From NCBI GenBank assembly GCA_030549495.1, contig JAUIRK010000817.1, positions 1-64,000 of the forward strand: DNA of 64,000 bases, given 5' to 3'. The notes under the pieces were generated by a model. The model was not told where the DNA came from and made no database searches. It was given only the letters and a program-made list of their open reading frames with translations. The first letter of the stretch is position 1. Every line of letters starts with the position of its first letter. Below are positions 12,180-23,618 of this stretch, one piece after another. The stretch comes from Nectonema munidae (taxonomy: Eukaryota; Nematomorpha; Nectonematoida; Nectonematidae). A program made the translations under genes and the position numbers.

Positions 12180-12310
12180 CCCATTTACGACCAATGTTCC
12201 TTTTTTGGAACATAAGTAATTTCATCTTCGTCTGCTTTTTTCAATGACTTTGAATATAAATCGTCTGCGTTTTTTTTAGATATCGTCTGCTTTGCTTGGT
12301 CTTAAATGGG
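12180..12310. mobile_element. TTAA-flanked miniature element M1 (piggyBac-type)
   Basis: Flanked by TTAA at 12176-12179 and 12311-12314. It starts CCCATTTACGACC and ends GGTCTTAAATGGG. Next to the left end is the palindrome ATGTTCC(T6)GGAACAT, then three spaced TCGTCTGC motifs. Non-coding, 131 bp. Confidence 0.85.
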
Positions 12311-13004
12311 TTAATGTCACCTCTATAAACATACTTTTGAAAAGAGTTGCGATCCGAACGTTTTTCTAGTGCTAAATATTTTTCTTAAAGGGCTTTAGAT
12401 CACTAGTTTCCAAACCTTTTTTCCTTACTAAATAAAAGAAATCATAGTCTATTTTTACTTGAATAATATATGTTAATAATTTTTATACAAAAATTTAGCC
12501 AAAAAAATATTGTATTTATGCATGCGATTGATTTCCTCTTCGAGAGTTCCTTAACTCTACGTTTTAATACCGCAAAGAACTTTCAATCAACTTCGTTGCC
12601 TGGTTTTTATGACAAAAAAACGTAAAAATCCAGTTTAGCTAAAATGTTTCGTTGAAAAGAAAATGACGTTTTCAAAGTAAAACAAACGTATTCTTCTTTT
12701 CGGTAGAAAACAGGGATGTGCCGAGCTAAGCAATTAACTTTTGGCCTTGAATGGGTAAATTTTTTTTATTTAACTCCAAAACAAATTTATTCTTGTATAA
12801 ATATTAAATCATTTAATTGAGAATTTTTTTTTAAAAAAGTGAAAACATTTTTCCTTTAAGCTAAAAATTGGATTTTTTTGTCAATTAAAAAATAATAAGA
12901 AAGACTTACTCGAATAAAACAAGTTTTGGATACGGTTAAAATATTTTGTTTAGATAAAATTCTTGTTACTTTTGTTTATCTTACTTGTATACGAACATCA
13001 CGAC

Positions 13005-13075
13005 TTGAACCGTACACTTTGTGAAAGAGCAGTTTCGGCTATTGAACCCTTTAAGTTTCACTTTCTATGTCCAAA
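13005..13075 (-). repeat. SINE family S2 (copy b, fragment)
   Basis: TTTGTGAAAGAGCAGTTTCG and GCTATTGAACCCTTTAAG align with the reverse complement of about 3490-3530. Truncated at both ends. Confidence 0.45.
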
Positions 13076-15984
13076 CTAGAGATGTACCGATTAACTGGCA
13101 TTTAACAAAGTAGAGCTGATTAAGAGATTTTCTGATTTATCTACTTTTCTAAGACGTTTGCTTCAAGAATAATGTTTAATTAAGATATTAAAATAAACAC
13201 ACTCATTAAACTTTTAGTTCAGGATTAACTTTTTTAATTAATGCAAAAGAACATTTAAAAAATTCCATGGAATTTAGAGCGTCTGGATAAGACTTTGACT
13301 ATTAAAAACGGCCGATGCAAATTCGGCCCCATCATAAATTTTCGTCATTAAAATGTACTTGGAACTACATTGCAAATATTTACAAAAAAATAAATATTAA
13401 TATATATTTTATTTATATCATTTAATTTTTTAAGTTTCAAAATTTTTTGAAAAAAAAATAAAGAAAAAAGTTAAAAAAACAACAAATATAAAAAAAATTG
13501 TAAAAGACTTAAAAATCAAAATAAGTAAAATAAATATAACCCAAAATGTTTATGAAATTTGAAGAAAAATATCAGGCAAAAAATTCTAATTTAAAAAGGT
13601 TGCTAATTATAAAAAAAATTAAAAAAGCAAAAATTTTAAAGATATTTATGCTCAACCATACACACCCAGAAGGTTCCAAATTGCAAAAATAATTAGTGGG
13701 TAACAGGTAAAAAGTTCTTATCGGTGCATCGTAAGTAGAGAAATTATCAACTTTCAAATACTGTTGAAAATTAACATACTAAACTTATAAAAATAACTTG
13801 GTATATATTTTTTGTTTTTAAGTTAAAAATATATATCTGTTTATACACTATTTAGTGTCTTTTTATATTACCTACCCCCCTCCAAATGATATTATCTTAT
13901 GGCCCTTTATAGGTCGAATGTTTTAGATTTAGAACCATTGTTTAGGGGTAGTGAATACATGGCGCATAAAATACGTCTCCCATTCAAAATAACTTCGTAT
14001 TTTGATATAAGCAACTTTCCTCATTTGAAATAACGATGTAAAAATGCATGCAACTTTAGAATGTATTCAGAATAATTAAGGTACAGATGTGAACAAGCTT
14101 TAATGATAATAATAAATCATGATTAACAGATTCAAACTTGAATACGCTTTCTGTAACTGAAACCAACTGCAAATTTCATTGGCATAGTGAAATCAAACCC
14201 ATCCTAAAAATCACATCAACCCATTTTAAAAAGATATATTTAGAAACAAGAAGAAAAATATTTTTTTTTGCGCCTCGAAATCTAGGATTAACATGATTGG
14301 CGCAAATTCTAGAAAAAGGTTGGCCACCCCTGCTTTAGACAGATTTACAAATATAAAATTGCAAATTAAGGAAAGATATTAACAGAAATAAGGTAATTAC
14401 TATACCATTTTGTCCTTTTGCACTTCTAAACTAATAATCTCATGTATTTTTTGAAATAATGTTTAAGTTAATTAAAAAGATGTTAAAAACTTTAATAAAA
14501 GATGTTAAAAAATAAAGTTTAAATAAAAATGACATAGTATGTCAAAACAATATTAACACAACAAAATCAAAGAATTATATTCAGATAGAATTGCAAAAGA
14601 CAAAATAGAACTAAAAATGGTATATATTCAAAATTTTGTTTCTTTCCACAAAACGTCTCCTTTACAAGCTAAAGAGGAACGAAGATAGGGTTTAATAGTT
14701 ATAGATGGGCTTATATACTTTCCATAATCATTTTAATATGCTCACAATCGGATTAACATTACTCCCAACCTAATTTATTTCTTGATAATATTTGAATGCC
14801 ATATTTTCATAAAGTAGTCTTTTTTATAACAAAGTAATTTTCTTCAACTAGTTATCAGACTAACATCATGTGTAATACTTTTAATGTGCTTCTAAAAACA
14901 AATTAGGAGTAATAATTCAAATAAAACTGGGATATGAGACTCAAAGTAACCACGAGCCAATCAGAGTGCTTCGCAACCTGTCAATCATAATGTGGCTCGT
15001 ATAAACTTCTGCACGACTCAATTTCTCTATCCTCTTTTTTACGCGCAATCCCAATGAATAAAAGTTATGTTTATCACAGTGTCTCCTCTTTGTAGTATTT
15101 TTGAGCAAACACATGTTGATGATCCACTAGATTTTCTCATCTTCTGTCAAGTGATTCTATTTCTCTTTCCTGTTTTTCGCTTTCTCTGCTAAAACTCAAT
15201 CATTCATTCAAGCTCTCTTCTTTCATTCAAGCCCTCTTCTCTTGTTAAGCTCTCCTATCTCATTCAGCTCTATTTTCTCCAGTGACGTAGCTAGGCGGGG
15301 ATGAGGGGCCGTGCCCACACTCCTATGTACCGCATGGTGCCCCCATGCAACTTATGCGATATCAGTTTTTGAAAATTTCTCCAATGAAAGGATCAAGAAA
15401 GTATAAATAATGTTGCGCAAGTTTTATGTTTTTAAATTGTGCCCCTTCTATCAACTTTTTTGGCTACACAACTGCTTCTGTCTAATTTGCATTTAGAGTT
15501 AAATTAAAATAGTTTTCAATCGTTACAATTTTATATCAATGAATATTGTTAGACTCGCGCCAAGAATTTTTTTTCAATAAAAGTCACTTAATCTTTATCA
15601 CTACGTTTACTACATTTTGTAATATTTGAAAACTTAAATTTTTTCAAGTCAAGAAATTTTTTTCAATATTTATTTGGGAATGAATATTTTGATCATTCAC
15701 TTTAAAAGCAAGAATACTTAATTTGCTTAATATTTGAGCAGAGATATTTTTTATAATGTTCGATTGTTAAATTTTATAAGTAACACTACATAATCAAATC
15801 ACTTTTTTTAAGAAAATTTGTTGATTATTATAATAAAAATATAATATCGAAACAAAATGTTTCAGTTGTTAAAAATGTACTTGATCTATTTATGACAGCT
15901 GTCAGAATTTTATTTGTAGACAGAAATATTCAAAAAAACGCAATGATTTTCTTTTCTCGTATACTTTGATTTATGTTAGTTCCT

Positions 15985-16241
15985 CGGACATTTCGCCCCA
16001 TTATTTTCATAAGACAGTTCGTCCCATGGACAATTCGCTCCATTATTTTCATAAGACATTTTGTTTCATGGACAATTCTAAAAAATTAAGAGATAAATTG
16101 ATTAATTTGAAATAATTTAATAGAGATAAAATAAACAAGAATGTAAAAATTTTTAATAATTTTACACATATAATAAGCAAAGATGGATGAAACTAATAGC
16201 CTATGAGACAATTTGTCAGGGGGCGAAATGTCTGTCGACCG
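15985..16241. repeat. Miniature inverted-repeat element, GGACATTTCGCCCC type
   Basis: The left end CGGACATTTCGCCCC is matched inverted by GGGGGCGAAATGTCTG near 16218-16234. Inside the left end the unit ATTATTTTCATAAGACA is tandemly repeated twice, separated by a CCATGGACAATTCGCTCC-like spacer. There is no ORF. A similar motif set (ACATTTGGCxGAACG) occurs at 26.9 kb. Confidence 0.55.
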
Positions 16242-16850
16242 TAATTTAAATAATTTTTTAATTATAAGGGCTAGCTACTTAAACGTTGGCTTTTGCTGCT
16301 TATAAAAACTTGAAAATATCAAATAAACTCTGATTCTTTATGCCTCCTATTATTTTGAAATTATTCTGAGAACAGACGGTTCCTTTTTAAAATAGTGAAA
16401 ATTGCTTTATTAGTTTATTTTGTTTCCTTTCTCTCTTATGTTAATTATGTAGCAAATTTTTCAATTTTGAGTAAAAGGTAAGGTGCAGCGGATGTATTTT
16501 CATTGACCAGGCACTGATGTACCGCTTATGTCAAACTATGAACAAATTCGTATCGATGAGGAATCCGTTAGATCAATTTTTGAAAGATTTATACGCTTTT
16601 TTCTCATGATTTTTCATTCCTAATGTTCCGATTTTTGTGTATACCTACTTCATTTGTGTTTATGATTTTATAGTCATGTTTACTTTTTCTTTCATATAAA
16701 ATTGAAGCAAGTGGAATCTCGATGAAAGATTTCACTTACTTTCATTTCCATCTTCTCTCGAAGCTAAGACAATAATCAAGATTTTTGTTTCCGCATATGT
16801 AAGATGCTATCATGTTATACAAATAATAATAAATATTATTTTTTTAATGA

Positions 16851-16856
16851 TTTATT
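16851..16856 (-). terminator. Possible polyadenylation signal of the 97-aa gene
   Basis: AATAAA on the minus strand about 180 bases past the stop codon. A/T-rich surroundings make chance occurrence likely. Confidence 0.3.
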
Positions 16857-17035
16857 TCTTCTCTTTTCAAAAGCGCCCCATTCTCTTCTAATCCCTCTTG
16901 CACGCTCTAATTTGACATTGCAATTGATGTTGATCTTCACGAATAAACGTTGGTAAAAATGGGAAAATAAGAAAAGCCCATTTATTCCAACCTTGAAATA
17001 TTTATAATTTTTTACACCTCTGTTATACGCTTTAA

Positions 17036-17329
17036 TCACTCTTCTATCTCATTTCGTTTGTCAGAATTCGAGTTCAACAGATTCTTGGTGTACTTGACGA
17101 AACCTGGGGTCATCATTTCCTTTGCTTTATCGCTGATTGAAAACAAGTATTCATTACGGAGTCTAAACTTTTCAGAATCTGTAATTTCTCCCATCTTCTT
17201 CTTTTTAGAATCTTTGTAAATCGTGTAGCCTAGAATGCTGGTCAGAATGCCAACATAGAGCAGCAACTTAATCTCGGTCCTTTTACGAAATAATTGATAC
17301 GAATTTTCTATAATATCCTTGCGAAACAT
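17036..17329 (-). CDS. Hypothetical small single-pass membrane protein (97 aa)
   Basis: The ATG at 17329 opens a 97-residue frame, MFRKDIIENSYQLFRKRTEI..., closed by a stop after NEIEE. Residues about 21-38 (IKLLLYVGILTSILGYTI) form one clear membrane segment flanked by basic residues on both sides. A charged, K/E-rich tail with SDKAKEMMTPGFVKYTKNLL follows. The mixed codon use and solid amphipathic structure are unlike the surrounding A/T-rich noise, so it is likely a real gene or a last exon. The layout resembles small mitochondrial inner-membrane assembly proteins, but I do not recognise the family and assign no function. Confidence 0.55.
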   Translation of the reverse strand: MFRKDIIENSYQLFRKRTEIKLLLYVGILTSILGYTIYKDSKKKKMGEITDSEKFRLRNEYLFSISDKAKEMMTPGFVKYTKNLLNSNSDKRNEIEE

Positions 17330-18506
17330 TCTTCGTCTTTTTGCACGTAAGATAAAATTTCTTTCCTTTAGTTCCTAGAACTGGTGAAGTTTTGTCATAG
17401 GATAAAAAATGATTAAATCTATAATAAATAAAATACATTATTTACTAGAAAAGATAATTAAAACCGCGTGAAAGATATAGATATAAATGGGGTGTGTAAG
17501 ATCGTGCCAAATTTTGGAACCTCTAGCACCTAATCCACTTTGACTCTTAAAAAAGTTTGTGATGCGATTTGGTTTATTACAGGTCGACTGGGATTGCATA
17601 AATTTTTTGTAAAAAAAATATTACCAAGGATACAAATTTTTTGTTATCAATAAAAAAGGAAGCTCAAAATCTGTTAGCCAGTTTTTAAGGTATGAAAATT
17701 AAAAAAAAACCAAAAAAAAGTAATAATGAATCAAATATATCAAAAAATTGGTGATGATTGGTACAAGGAGTATACAAAATGAGCGAATAGTCAAACATCT
17801 TAAATAGACCACTTTTTACGAGTACTATTGTTTATATTTCCATTACATTTAGTGTGCGAGATATTCTAAAATTCGACCACTTTTCTATACCGTAGATCGG
17901 CCATTACTATTATAAGCGTAAGTATGTTTTAAAGCTCTATAAATCGACCGTGTTTTTCGATTTCCTGCATCTTATGAGAATAATAATTAACATGTTGAGT
18001 GATAGGTGCATTATTATCAGCATATAATCATGTTTGGGTTTAGTGTACGTGTGTGAGTGAAGAGAAACCATGTTAAATCTTTGTTTTCCTACGTTCTTCT
18101 ATAAAACTCAATTCCACAACAAACAATGACCTAGAATCTAGATGAAGACACCGTTTCTTTTACAGTGGAGCTACTCTCAAAGCAATTCTAGATATCATCT
18201 TCCTTGCACAATGACGACATATTTTTTATTCAACTAAACACCTAAAGTAACTCTTTACACAACAATATATTAAATTCGCTTGAAAGAAGAACTATAAAAA
18301 AGAAACTTTGAATCAATAAATTTGGGATTATGTTATAAGAAAACTTATTTGTAGTAGTGATAGACTCAACTATGAAAGGAATAAAAATTGATTTAAAAGG
18401 AGTAATCATCTAAGAGATTTCAATAGTGTGAATAATTGAATATGCACACTGCAAATTGCCTGGAATAAAATAACCAATTCAGGAATTGGTTTCATCGATT
18501 AACAGT

Positions 18507-18590
18507 AAACTCGTGGTTTGGTTGGTTAGATGATGGATTCGATAACTCAAGGTCTTCGAATCGTTACGGCATTAAGCTAGCATAAAATGT
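18507..18590 (+). repeat. tRNA-derived SINE, family S1 (copy b, truncated)
   Basis: GGTTGGTTAGATGATGGATT followed by CGATAACTCAAGGTCTT matches the S1 head at 32.8 and 56.9 kb. The body is lost after about 18590 and the B-box is degraded. Confidence 0.65.
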
Positions 18591-19629
18591 ATATATAGAT
18601 TATTACGTAAGAAATTATCTTTAAAAATGCTGTTTGAAGTTATGATACATTATATTTAATATTATTAAAGAGGGGAGCTTGCAATGCACGTGCAATTTTG
18701 CAATAGGGAGACATTTGATGGTTATTTCATAGCGGAAAAGGATTGAATGTGGTATACAAATAGTAAAAAACTTCATTCTTTTAAAATAAAATTAGAATAC
18801 AAACATTTTTAAAAATCATTATTAATAATTTTTGTTTCTCTAGCCATTTTATAAAATGAAACGTAACAAAATTATGAAACTAAATTTCAAAAAAAAATAA
18901 AACAAGATAGAGATGTATCAGATGTGAAATTTTTTGTATCCTCGGATGCAGATGTCAGAAAAAATTTTTTACCGAATGCTGCTATTATAATTGTTATTCT
19001 AACTAAAAATAAGTGTTATACTTCTTAAGAATTTATAGAGATATTATAAAGAAATACTTATCTTAAAAATTTTGGAGAAAGTAAAAATTTTAAATTCTGA
19101 AAAAATTTTCGGTATATAGAAAAAAAGTATATGATTCAATATTTCGGATGCGGGTGTTGTAAACGTGGATGAGGAAGTTAAGAAGATGTAATAATTTTTG
19201 CAGATGATCCGCATTTGCGAATGCGGACATCCGATACATCTCGAGTATCAACACAGCCTGTTAATCACCGAAGATTCAGATTTATGAGGCGAGAAAATAA
19301 AGGATTAAAAAGAGATAGCTCCTAAATTTAATGGTCCATCCGGTTGCAATTTGTCAGCGAAACGTTAATCGTTTTTAATTGAGAAGAAAAAAGGGCTAAC
19401 TGGCAGTTAATCCATACTTGGAATTGCCATTATCTAGATGATCTTCAATGATACTGGATTATTAGATATAGATAATTCTCCTTTAAGAAAACTTTGATTT
19501 TATTGGCTAAAAAACTCGCTTCTGATTAAAATGTAGTTACCAATCTTTACTTCATTTGCCAAATTTTTTAGGCCGTCTACTTGAAGTTTCATTTTTTGGA
19601 TTAGTTTAAAATGTTACATAGAAAGAAAT

Positions 19630-19745
19630 CCAGTGTTGGTTGAGGATTGTATAAGCCCTAATCTAATTAGTGATTATTCTCTTACATTCTTGATGAAGTT
19701 TTTGACTTTGAGTGTAAAAATACCTATATTCTTAATAGAAGAAGA
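19630..19745 (+). repeat. Dispersed repeat R2 (copy b, fragment)
   Basis: TTCTCTTACATTCTTGATGA followed by AGTTT matches the 8410-8450 segment of R2 on the same strand. It ends about 90 bases before the Tigger element. Confidence 0.35.
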
Positions 19746-19838
19746 TATTATGATTGCTGATTTTCTATTGTTTTCAACAAATCTAGTTAGAACCTCCACA
19801 TAAACAAATTTGCCGACCCGTAAAAATATTATCATATA

Positions 19839-22251
19839 CAGTAAAACCTCTTTATCTCAAATTTGAAGGGACCAAACAAAAACTTCAAGATATCTAGGTG
19901 TTCGAGATATCCAAAATATCAAGAAAAACTATTATCAAGTCCATTTTTTGAAAAATAAGTATCAACCGGTGTTTTTGTCTGCTTGTTAGATCTAAAGTAG
20001 CATAGAAGTTAAAAAATTTATATAGATCGTATTTCAGCGTTTATTGAAAAAGCTAGTTAAGTAACTTTGTTTCATTTTTTTGGGAACTTCTTTTTCTATT
20101 CTCTGCAAAATTTTGTTATAGCTTGGAATGAGATCTTCCGGGTTTTCTGTCATTTCAATCCATTTTTGATAATCTCCATGGCATTGGTGACCTGTAAAAG
20201 TTGTGGTTTTTTTCCATAGGTTCGCTAATCTCTTCTTCTAAATATTCATCTTCATTGTCAGTTTCTTCTTTTTCACACTTTTTCGACAGAATACTTGCTA
20301 CAATCTCTGCTTGTCAATTCTGCAGTCAACAGATTTTTTATCAATTTGAACATAGTCTTCAAATGGCGCACATGATTTGTTTTCACCATCGATCTCAATT
20401 TTATCCCCAATTTCTTCATTGCTGTCTAACAGATTGTTTGTCATTAACAAGTTTAAAGTCTACGTGTCTGGAACAATTTTAAATTATTGATTGGTTGACA
20501 TCACTCCATCCTCGGTTCAGCATTTGCATATAATGTAATACTGTTATTTTGATCTCTACTTTATCTTCAACTGATTTTATCATTCTTTCTAATACCAGTT
20601 TTCCGGTGCGTCTTTTTAACAAAACCTACCCAAATCCACCCTTAATCTAAACCAGATTACCTAAATAAACTTCGGAAATATCTAAATCAATGATAAAAAA
20701 AAATTTTATTAGAATGTTTTTAAGTTGAATTTTTTATATATCTTTTTTGTACGTTAAAAAATATTTTATAACTCTAATAATAATAATAAAAAATATTTTA
20801 TAACTCTAAATTTATATTTTATAATTATGAATTTTGTTTGTTTATTATTTGTATTTTTTTAGATAAAATGTTTTTTTTAGATGTACATATAAAAATTTTT
20901 ATGATCCTTTTAAAAAGTATTAAATCATTTTATCTTTAAGTTTATCGCATATCTAACACTCTTATTACCTTACCTAGAGATTTTTTTAAAGTAAATAAAT
21001 TGTTCGAGATAAGGAAACAGTTAGGTAAAAATATTGCATTGTAAAAATAGATACAATATTCTAAATTGTTATATAGAATATTGGCTTTATACTGTAAAAA
21101 TTAAATTTTCGTTTGAAATCGACTAAAATAACTTTCGTATAATTAAAAAATTTATGTAATTTTAGATGTATAAATCTAAATATAATTTTTTTTAGAAGAG
21201 AACTGAGTAGATTAGGGGTGGATTTGGGTAGGTTGGGGTAAAAAACGCACCCCCAGTTTTCAATATTTCATCTTCAAGTTTCGGATAATTCCTTGATCCA
21301 ATGGCTGAGTTTTGCTAGTTGGGTTGCGTGGCAGAAAAAAGAGTGTGACCACCTTTAGATTTTTAAAACTAGGGTGAGCTGGTCAGTTATCAATTATAAG
21401 GCAACTTTTCTTTTTTGCATGAATCATATTTGATCAAACTTTTTTAACCTTTCAGAAAAAATTTCTGAAGTCATCCAGGCTTTTTTCTTCGAATCGTATC
21501 TTGTTGGCAAAGTTTTCATATTTTTCTAACACCTAGGATTTTTGGATTTTTCGATCAAAAAAAGTGGAACCTTTTCTGTGCCAGACATATTGGTACAAAG
21601 TAAAATTGTCAGACGCTCTTTTGAATGTTTTCCTCCATGACATTTTGTGCCTTTGAATTCGAGAGTTTTGTCCGGCATCAAACGATAAAACAAACCAGTT
21701 TCATCTGCGTTGAAAATATCTTCTGGACTATAACTTTTTAATATTTCATCTAGCGTTGAGTTCCAGGTTTTAAGCGCATCTTTATTTTCATCTACACAAT
21801 TGGCATCTCCGCAGACACGTTTAAAAGTAATATTGTGTCTTTCTTTAAATCTGTCATAAAGTGGGAGAGGAGCAAAATGCGTTTTTGCTCCCTAAGGAAA
21901 CATTAGGTGGAGGGGGAGAGAGAAAGGGAGGCGATGCCCTCTTCCCTCGCTCTCCGATGTCCGTCTCTGATGTATGCTGCAATATTGTTAGAGAACATTT
22001 ATTTTTTATTATTTGGTGTTTTGTTGTAAATGATTATTTACGTATCTAAAATGTTCGAGATAAACATAGTAAATTTGATGCTTGTAACAATTAAATACTT
22101 CGAGATATCCGGGTTATTCAAGATATCAGAGTTCGACATATCCAAACTTATTTACATCTAATGTATAGAGAAAAAAGTTCGTACCATAAAAGAAGTTCGA
22201 GATAACAGATACTTCAAGATATCACATGTTCGAGATATCGAAGTTTCACTG
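19839..22251 (-). mobile_element. Tigger/pogo DNA transposon A with broken transposase
   Basis: The left end CAGTAAAACCTCTTTATCTC and the right end, which reads inverted as CAGTGAAACTTCGATATCTC, are terminal inverted repeats flanked by TA. On the minus strand, 21790-21280 encodes DDE-domain pieces: FNADETGLFYRLMPDKTLEF, KCHGGKHSKERLTILLCTNM and KKAWMTSEIF, typical of Tigger. Downstream, about 20480-20180, reads CAPFEDYVQIDKKSVDCR, resembling the C-terminal tail. The frame is broken repeatedly. A separate inverted-repeat element interrupts it at about 20605-21251. Repeats of TTCGAGATATC occur at both subterminal regions. Total about 2.4 kb including the insert. Confidence 0.88.
20605..21251. 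mobile_element. Inverted-repeat element nested in Tigger A
   Basis: The left end GGTGCGTCTTTTTAAC, followed by AACCTACCCAAATCCACCCT, is matched inverted by AGGGGTGGATTTGGGTAGGT and then TGGGGTAAAAAACGCACC. The termini are about 45 bp. The interior is A/T-rich and non-coding. It splits the DDE part of the Tigger transposase from its C-terminal tail, so it is younger than the host element. Confidence 0.75.
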
Positions 22252-22889
22252 TATATAAATTTGGAAAAAAGATATTGGTATAATTTTATATAAATATTAG
22301 AAACAAATTTGTGTTAATTTTTTCCAAAAAATTTATAAATTTTAAAACGGTTAACTTTATATTTTTCAGTTTACATAGCATTTCATTTAAGAAATAAACG
22401 GACTAATGCATTGACTTCATTTTTCAAGAATTTTTTAGTTTTCTTTAACAACTCACTCCTTCCAGCCCCTTATTAACAAAATAATAAAAAAAAGCCCGAG
22501 TGAGTGACTTCAAAGTAATGAGAAAGTTATCCAAATGGAGGATTATTTTGATATGTGTATTTGAGAGAGAAAAGAGGGTGGAGAGAGAAATTTATTGTAA
22601 AAAAATGTACAAAATAAAATGAAAAAAGAAGTAATAATAAACAAGAATTGTAATCTATAAAAAAGAATTAATATTAAAACTTGAAATATTTTAATTTATT
22701 ATAATAAAAGAAATGACAAATAAATTATTAAAAGTAAAAATGTAAATAGAAATTTTTTTCATATATTTAAAAGTTATAAAACGGTATATACAAGAGAATT
22801 CTAAATAAAAAGAAAATAAGTTAATTTGATAGTATTGAAGCAAAGCCATAATTTATATATAAATGTTGTCTTTTTTGTCCTACAGGAAT

Positions 22890-23165
22890 TTCCAAAGTTT
22901 TACGCTCCCTAGCACTAATAGGGTTAAATGCTGAATGGTTGGTGTCAACTGATTTTTATTTGAGCAGTTAATACATTTGAGTTTGTCAGTATTATCCTTG
23001 TAAGGACATTCAATACCTAAATGTCGATCTGAGGAACAATAATTGCAACACTTATAATTTTTACAGAATTTTTTTATGTAAGAAAGACTGCTGTAATTAG
23101 TGCATTGTTTGTGCCATAAAAGATTGCTACATTTACATCTATTTAAAAGTAAAAAATATTAAAAT
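22890..23165 (-). mobile_element. LINE ORF1 fragment with CCHC zinc knuckles
   Basis: The reverse strand reads FCKNYKCCNYCSSDRHLGIE, then CPYKDNTDKLKCINC, then in an adjacent frame NHSAFNPISARERKTLEIP. Spaced CxxC ... H ... C knuckles ending in NHSAF are typical of ORF1 proteins of Jockey/I-type non-LTR elements. A frame change lies just before NHSAF. No reverse transcriptase is attached. Confidence 0.65.
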
Positions 23166-23283
23166 CCTTAGATTTAATTGAATTATAAATATCTAGGGAA
23201 AATACAATAATTTTACAATCTTTGTATTTCGATTCAAATGAAAATAAAACTTAAAATTACATCCAATATCAACCAGTTTTCGA

Positions 23284-23420
23284 TTCTTAGGATTCCAATC
23301 TCATGTACTTGGGTTCGATTCCGTATCAAGCCTATTTCGTCATAGTTTGATACAAACGGCGCAATTGTGTGCTTTATGGATGAAAACATCCGACGGTACC
23401 TTCACTATACCGTAATTAAA
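23284..23420 (+). repeat. tRNA-derived SINE, family S1 (copy c)
   Basis: GGGTTCGATTCCGTATCAAG, then TTTGATACAAACGGCGCAAT and the GATGAAAACA ... GTACCTTCAC tail match the other S1 copies. The head is diverged. It ends about 200 bases before the TMEM87 start codon. Confidence 0.7.
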
Positions 23421-23618
23421 TTATAGTTATATCATGTGATGGCAAATACTTCATCCTGAAACGACGTTCTTTTTAAAAAGGTTACATTAGTAAATAAAAA
23501 CATAATTACTTTATAAAACATGTAAATAAATTTTTTTAAAAGAATTCTTTTTATTCTATTTTTCTTCAAGTTTAATTATGTTATTTTCCTTTGCTACCTT
23601 CGTCATGTTTATACTTTA

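Larger units (their letters stand above)
12320..16830. other. Gene-free, A/T-rich intergenic stretch with repeat debris
   Basis: No coding exon is recognised. Visible pieces are an S2 SINE fragment (13005-13075, - strand), an isolated hAT-like terminus GGTTGGCCACCCCTG at about 14320-14334, a transposon-like end CAGTGACGTAGCTAGGCGGG at about 15281-15300, and the inverted-repeat element at 15985-16241. The remainder is plain A/T-rich sequence. Confidence 0.6.
17335..19838. other. Gene-free intergenic stretch
   Basis: A/T-rich sequence without a supported exon. It contains the truncated S1 SINE at 18507-18590 and a short match to repeat R2 at about 19630-19745. The text GATGTATCAGATG / CCGATACATCTCG at about 18915 and 19230 may mark the ends of another degraded repeat, but this was not resolved. 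Confidence 0.5.

Noticed and set aside
14320-14334. Complete hAT element ending at GGTTGGCCACCCCTG
   Set aside because: No matching left terminus or 8-bp duplication could be found, so only an isolated end is noted.
20201-20482. 93-codon Ser/Phe-rich plus frame
   Set aside because: It is antisense to the Tigger A transposase tail read on the minus strand.
22890-23165. Retrovirus-like or LTR-element gag zinc knuckle
   Set aside because: The NHSAF ending and knuckle spacing fit LINE ORF1 better, and no long terminal repeats, protease or integrase signs occur nearby.
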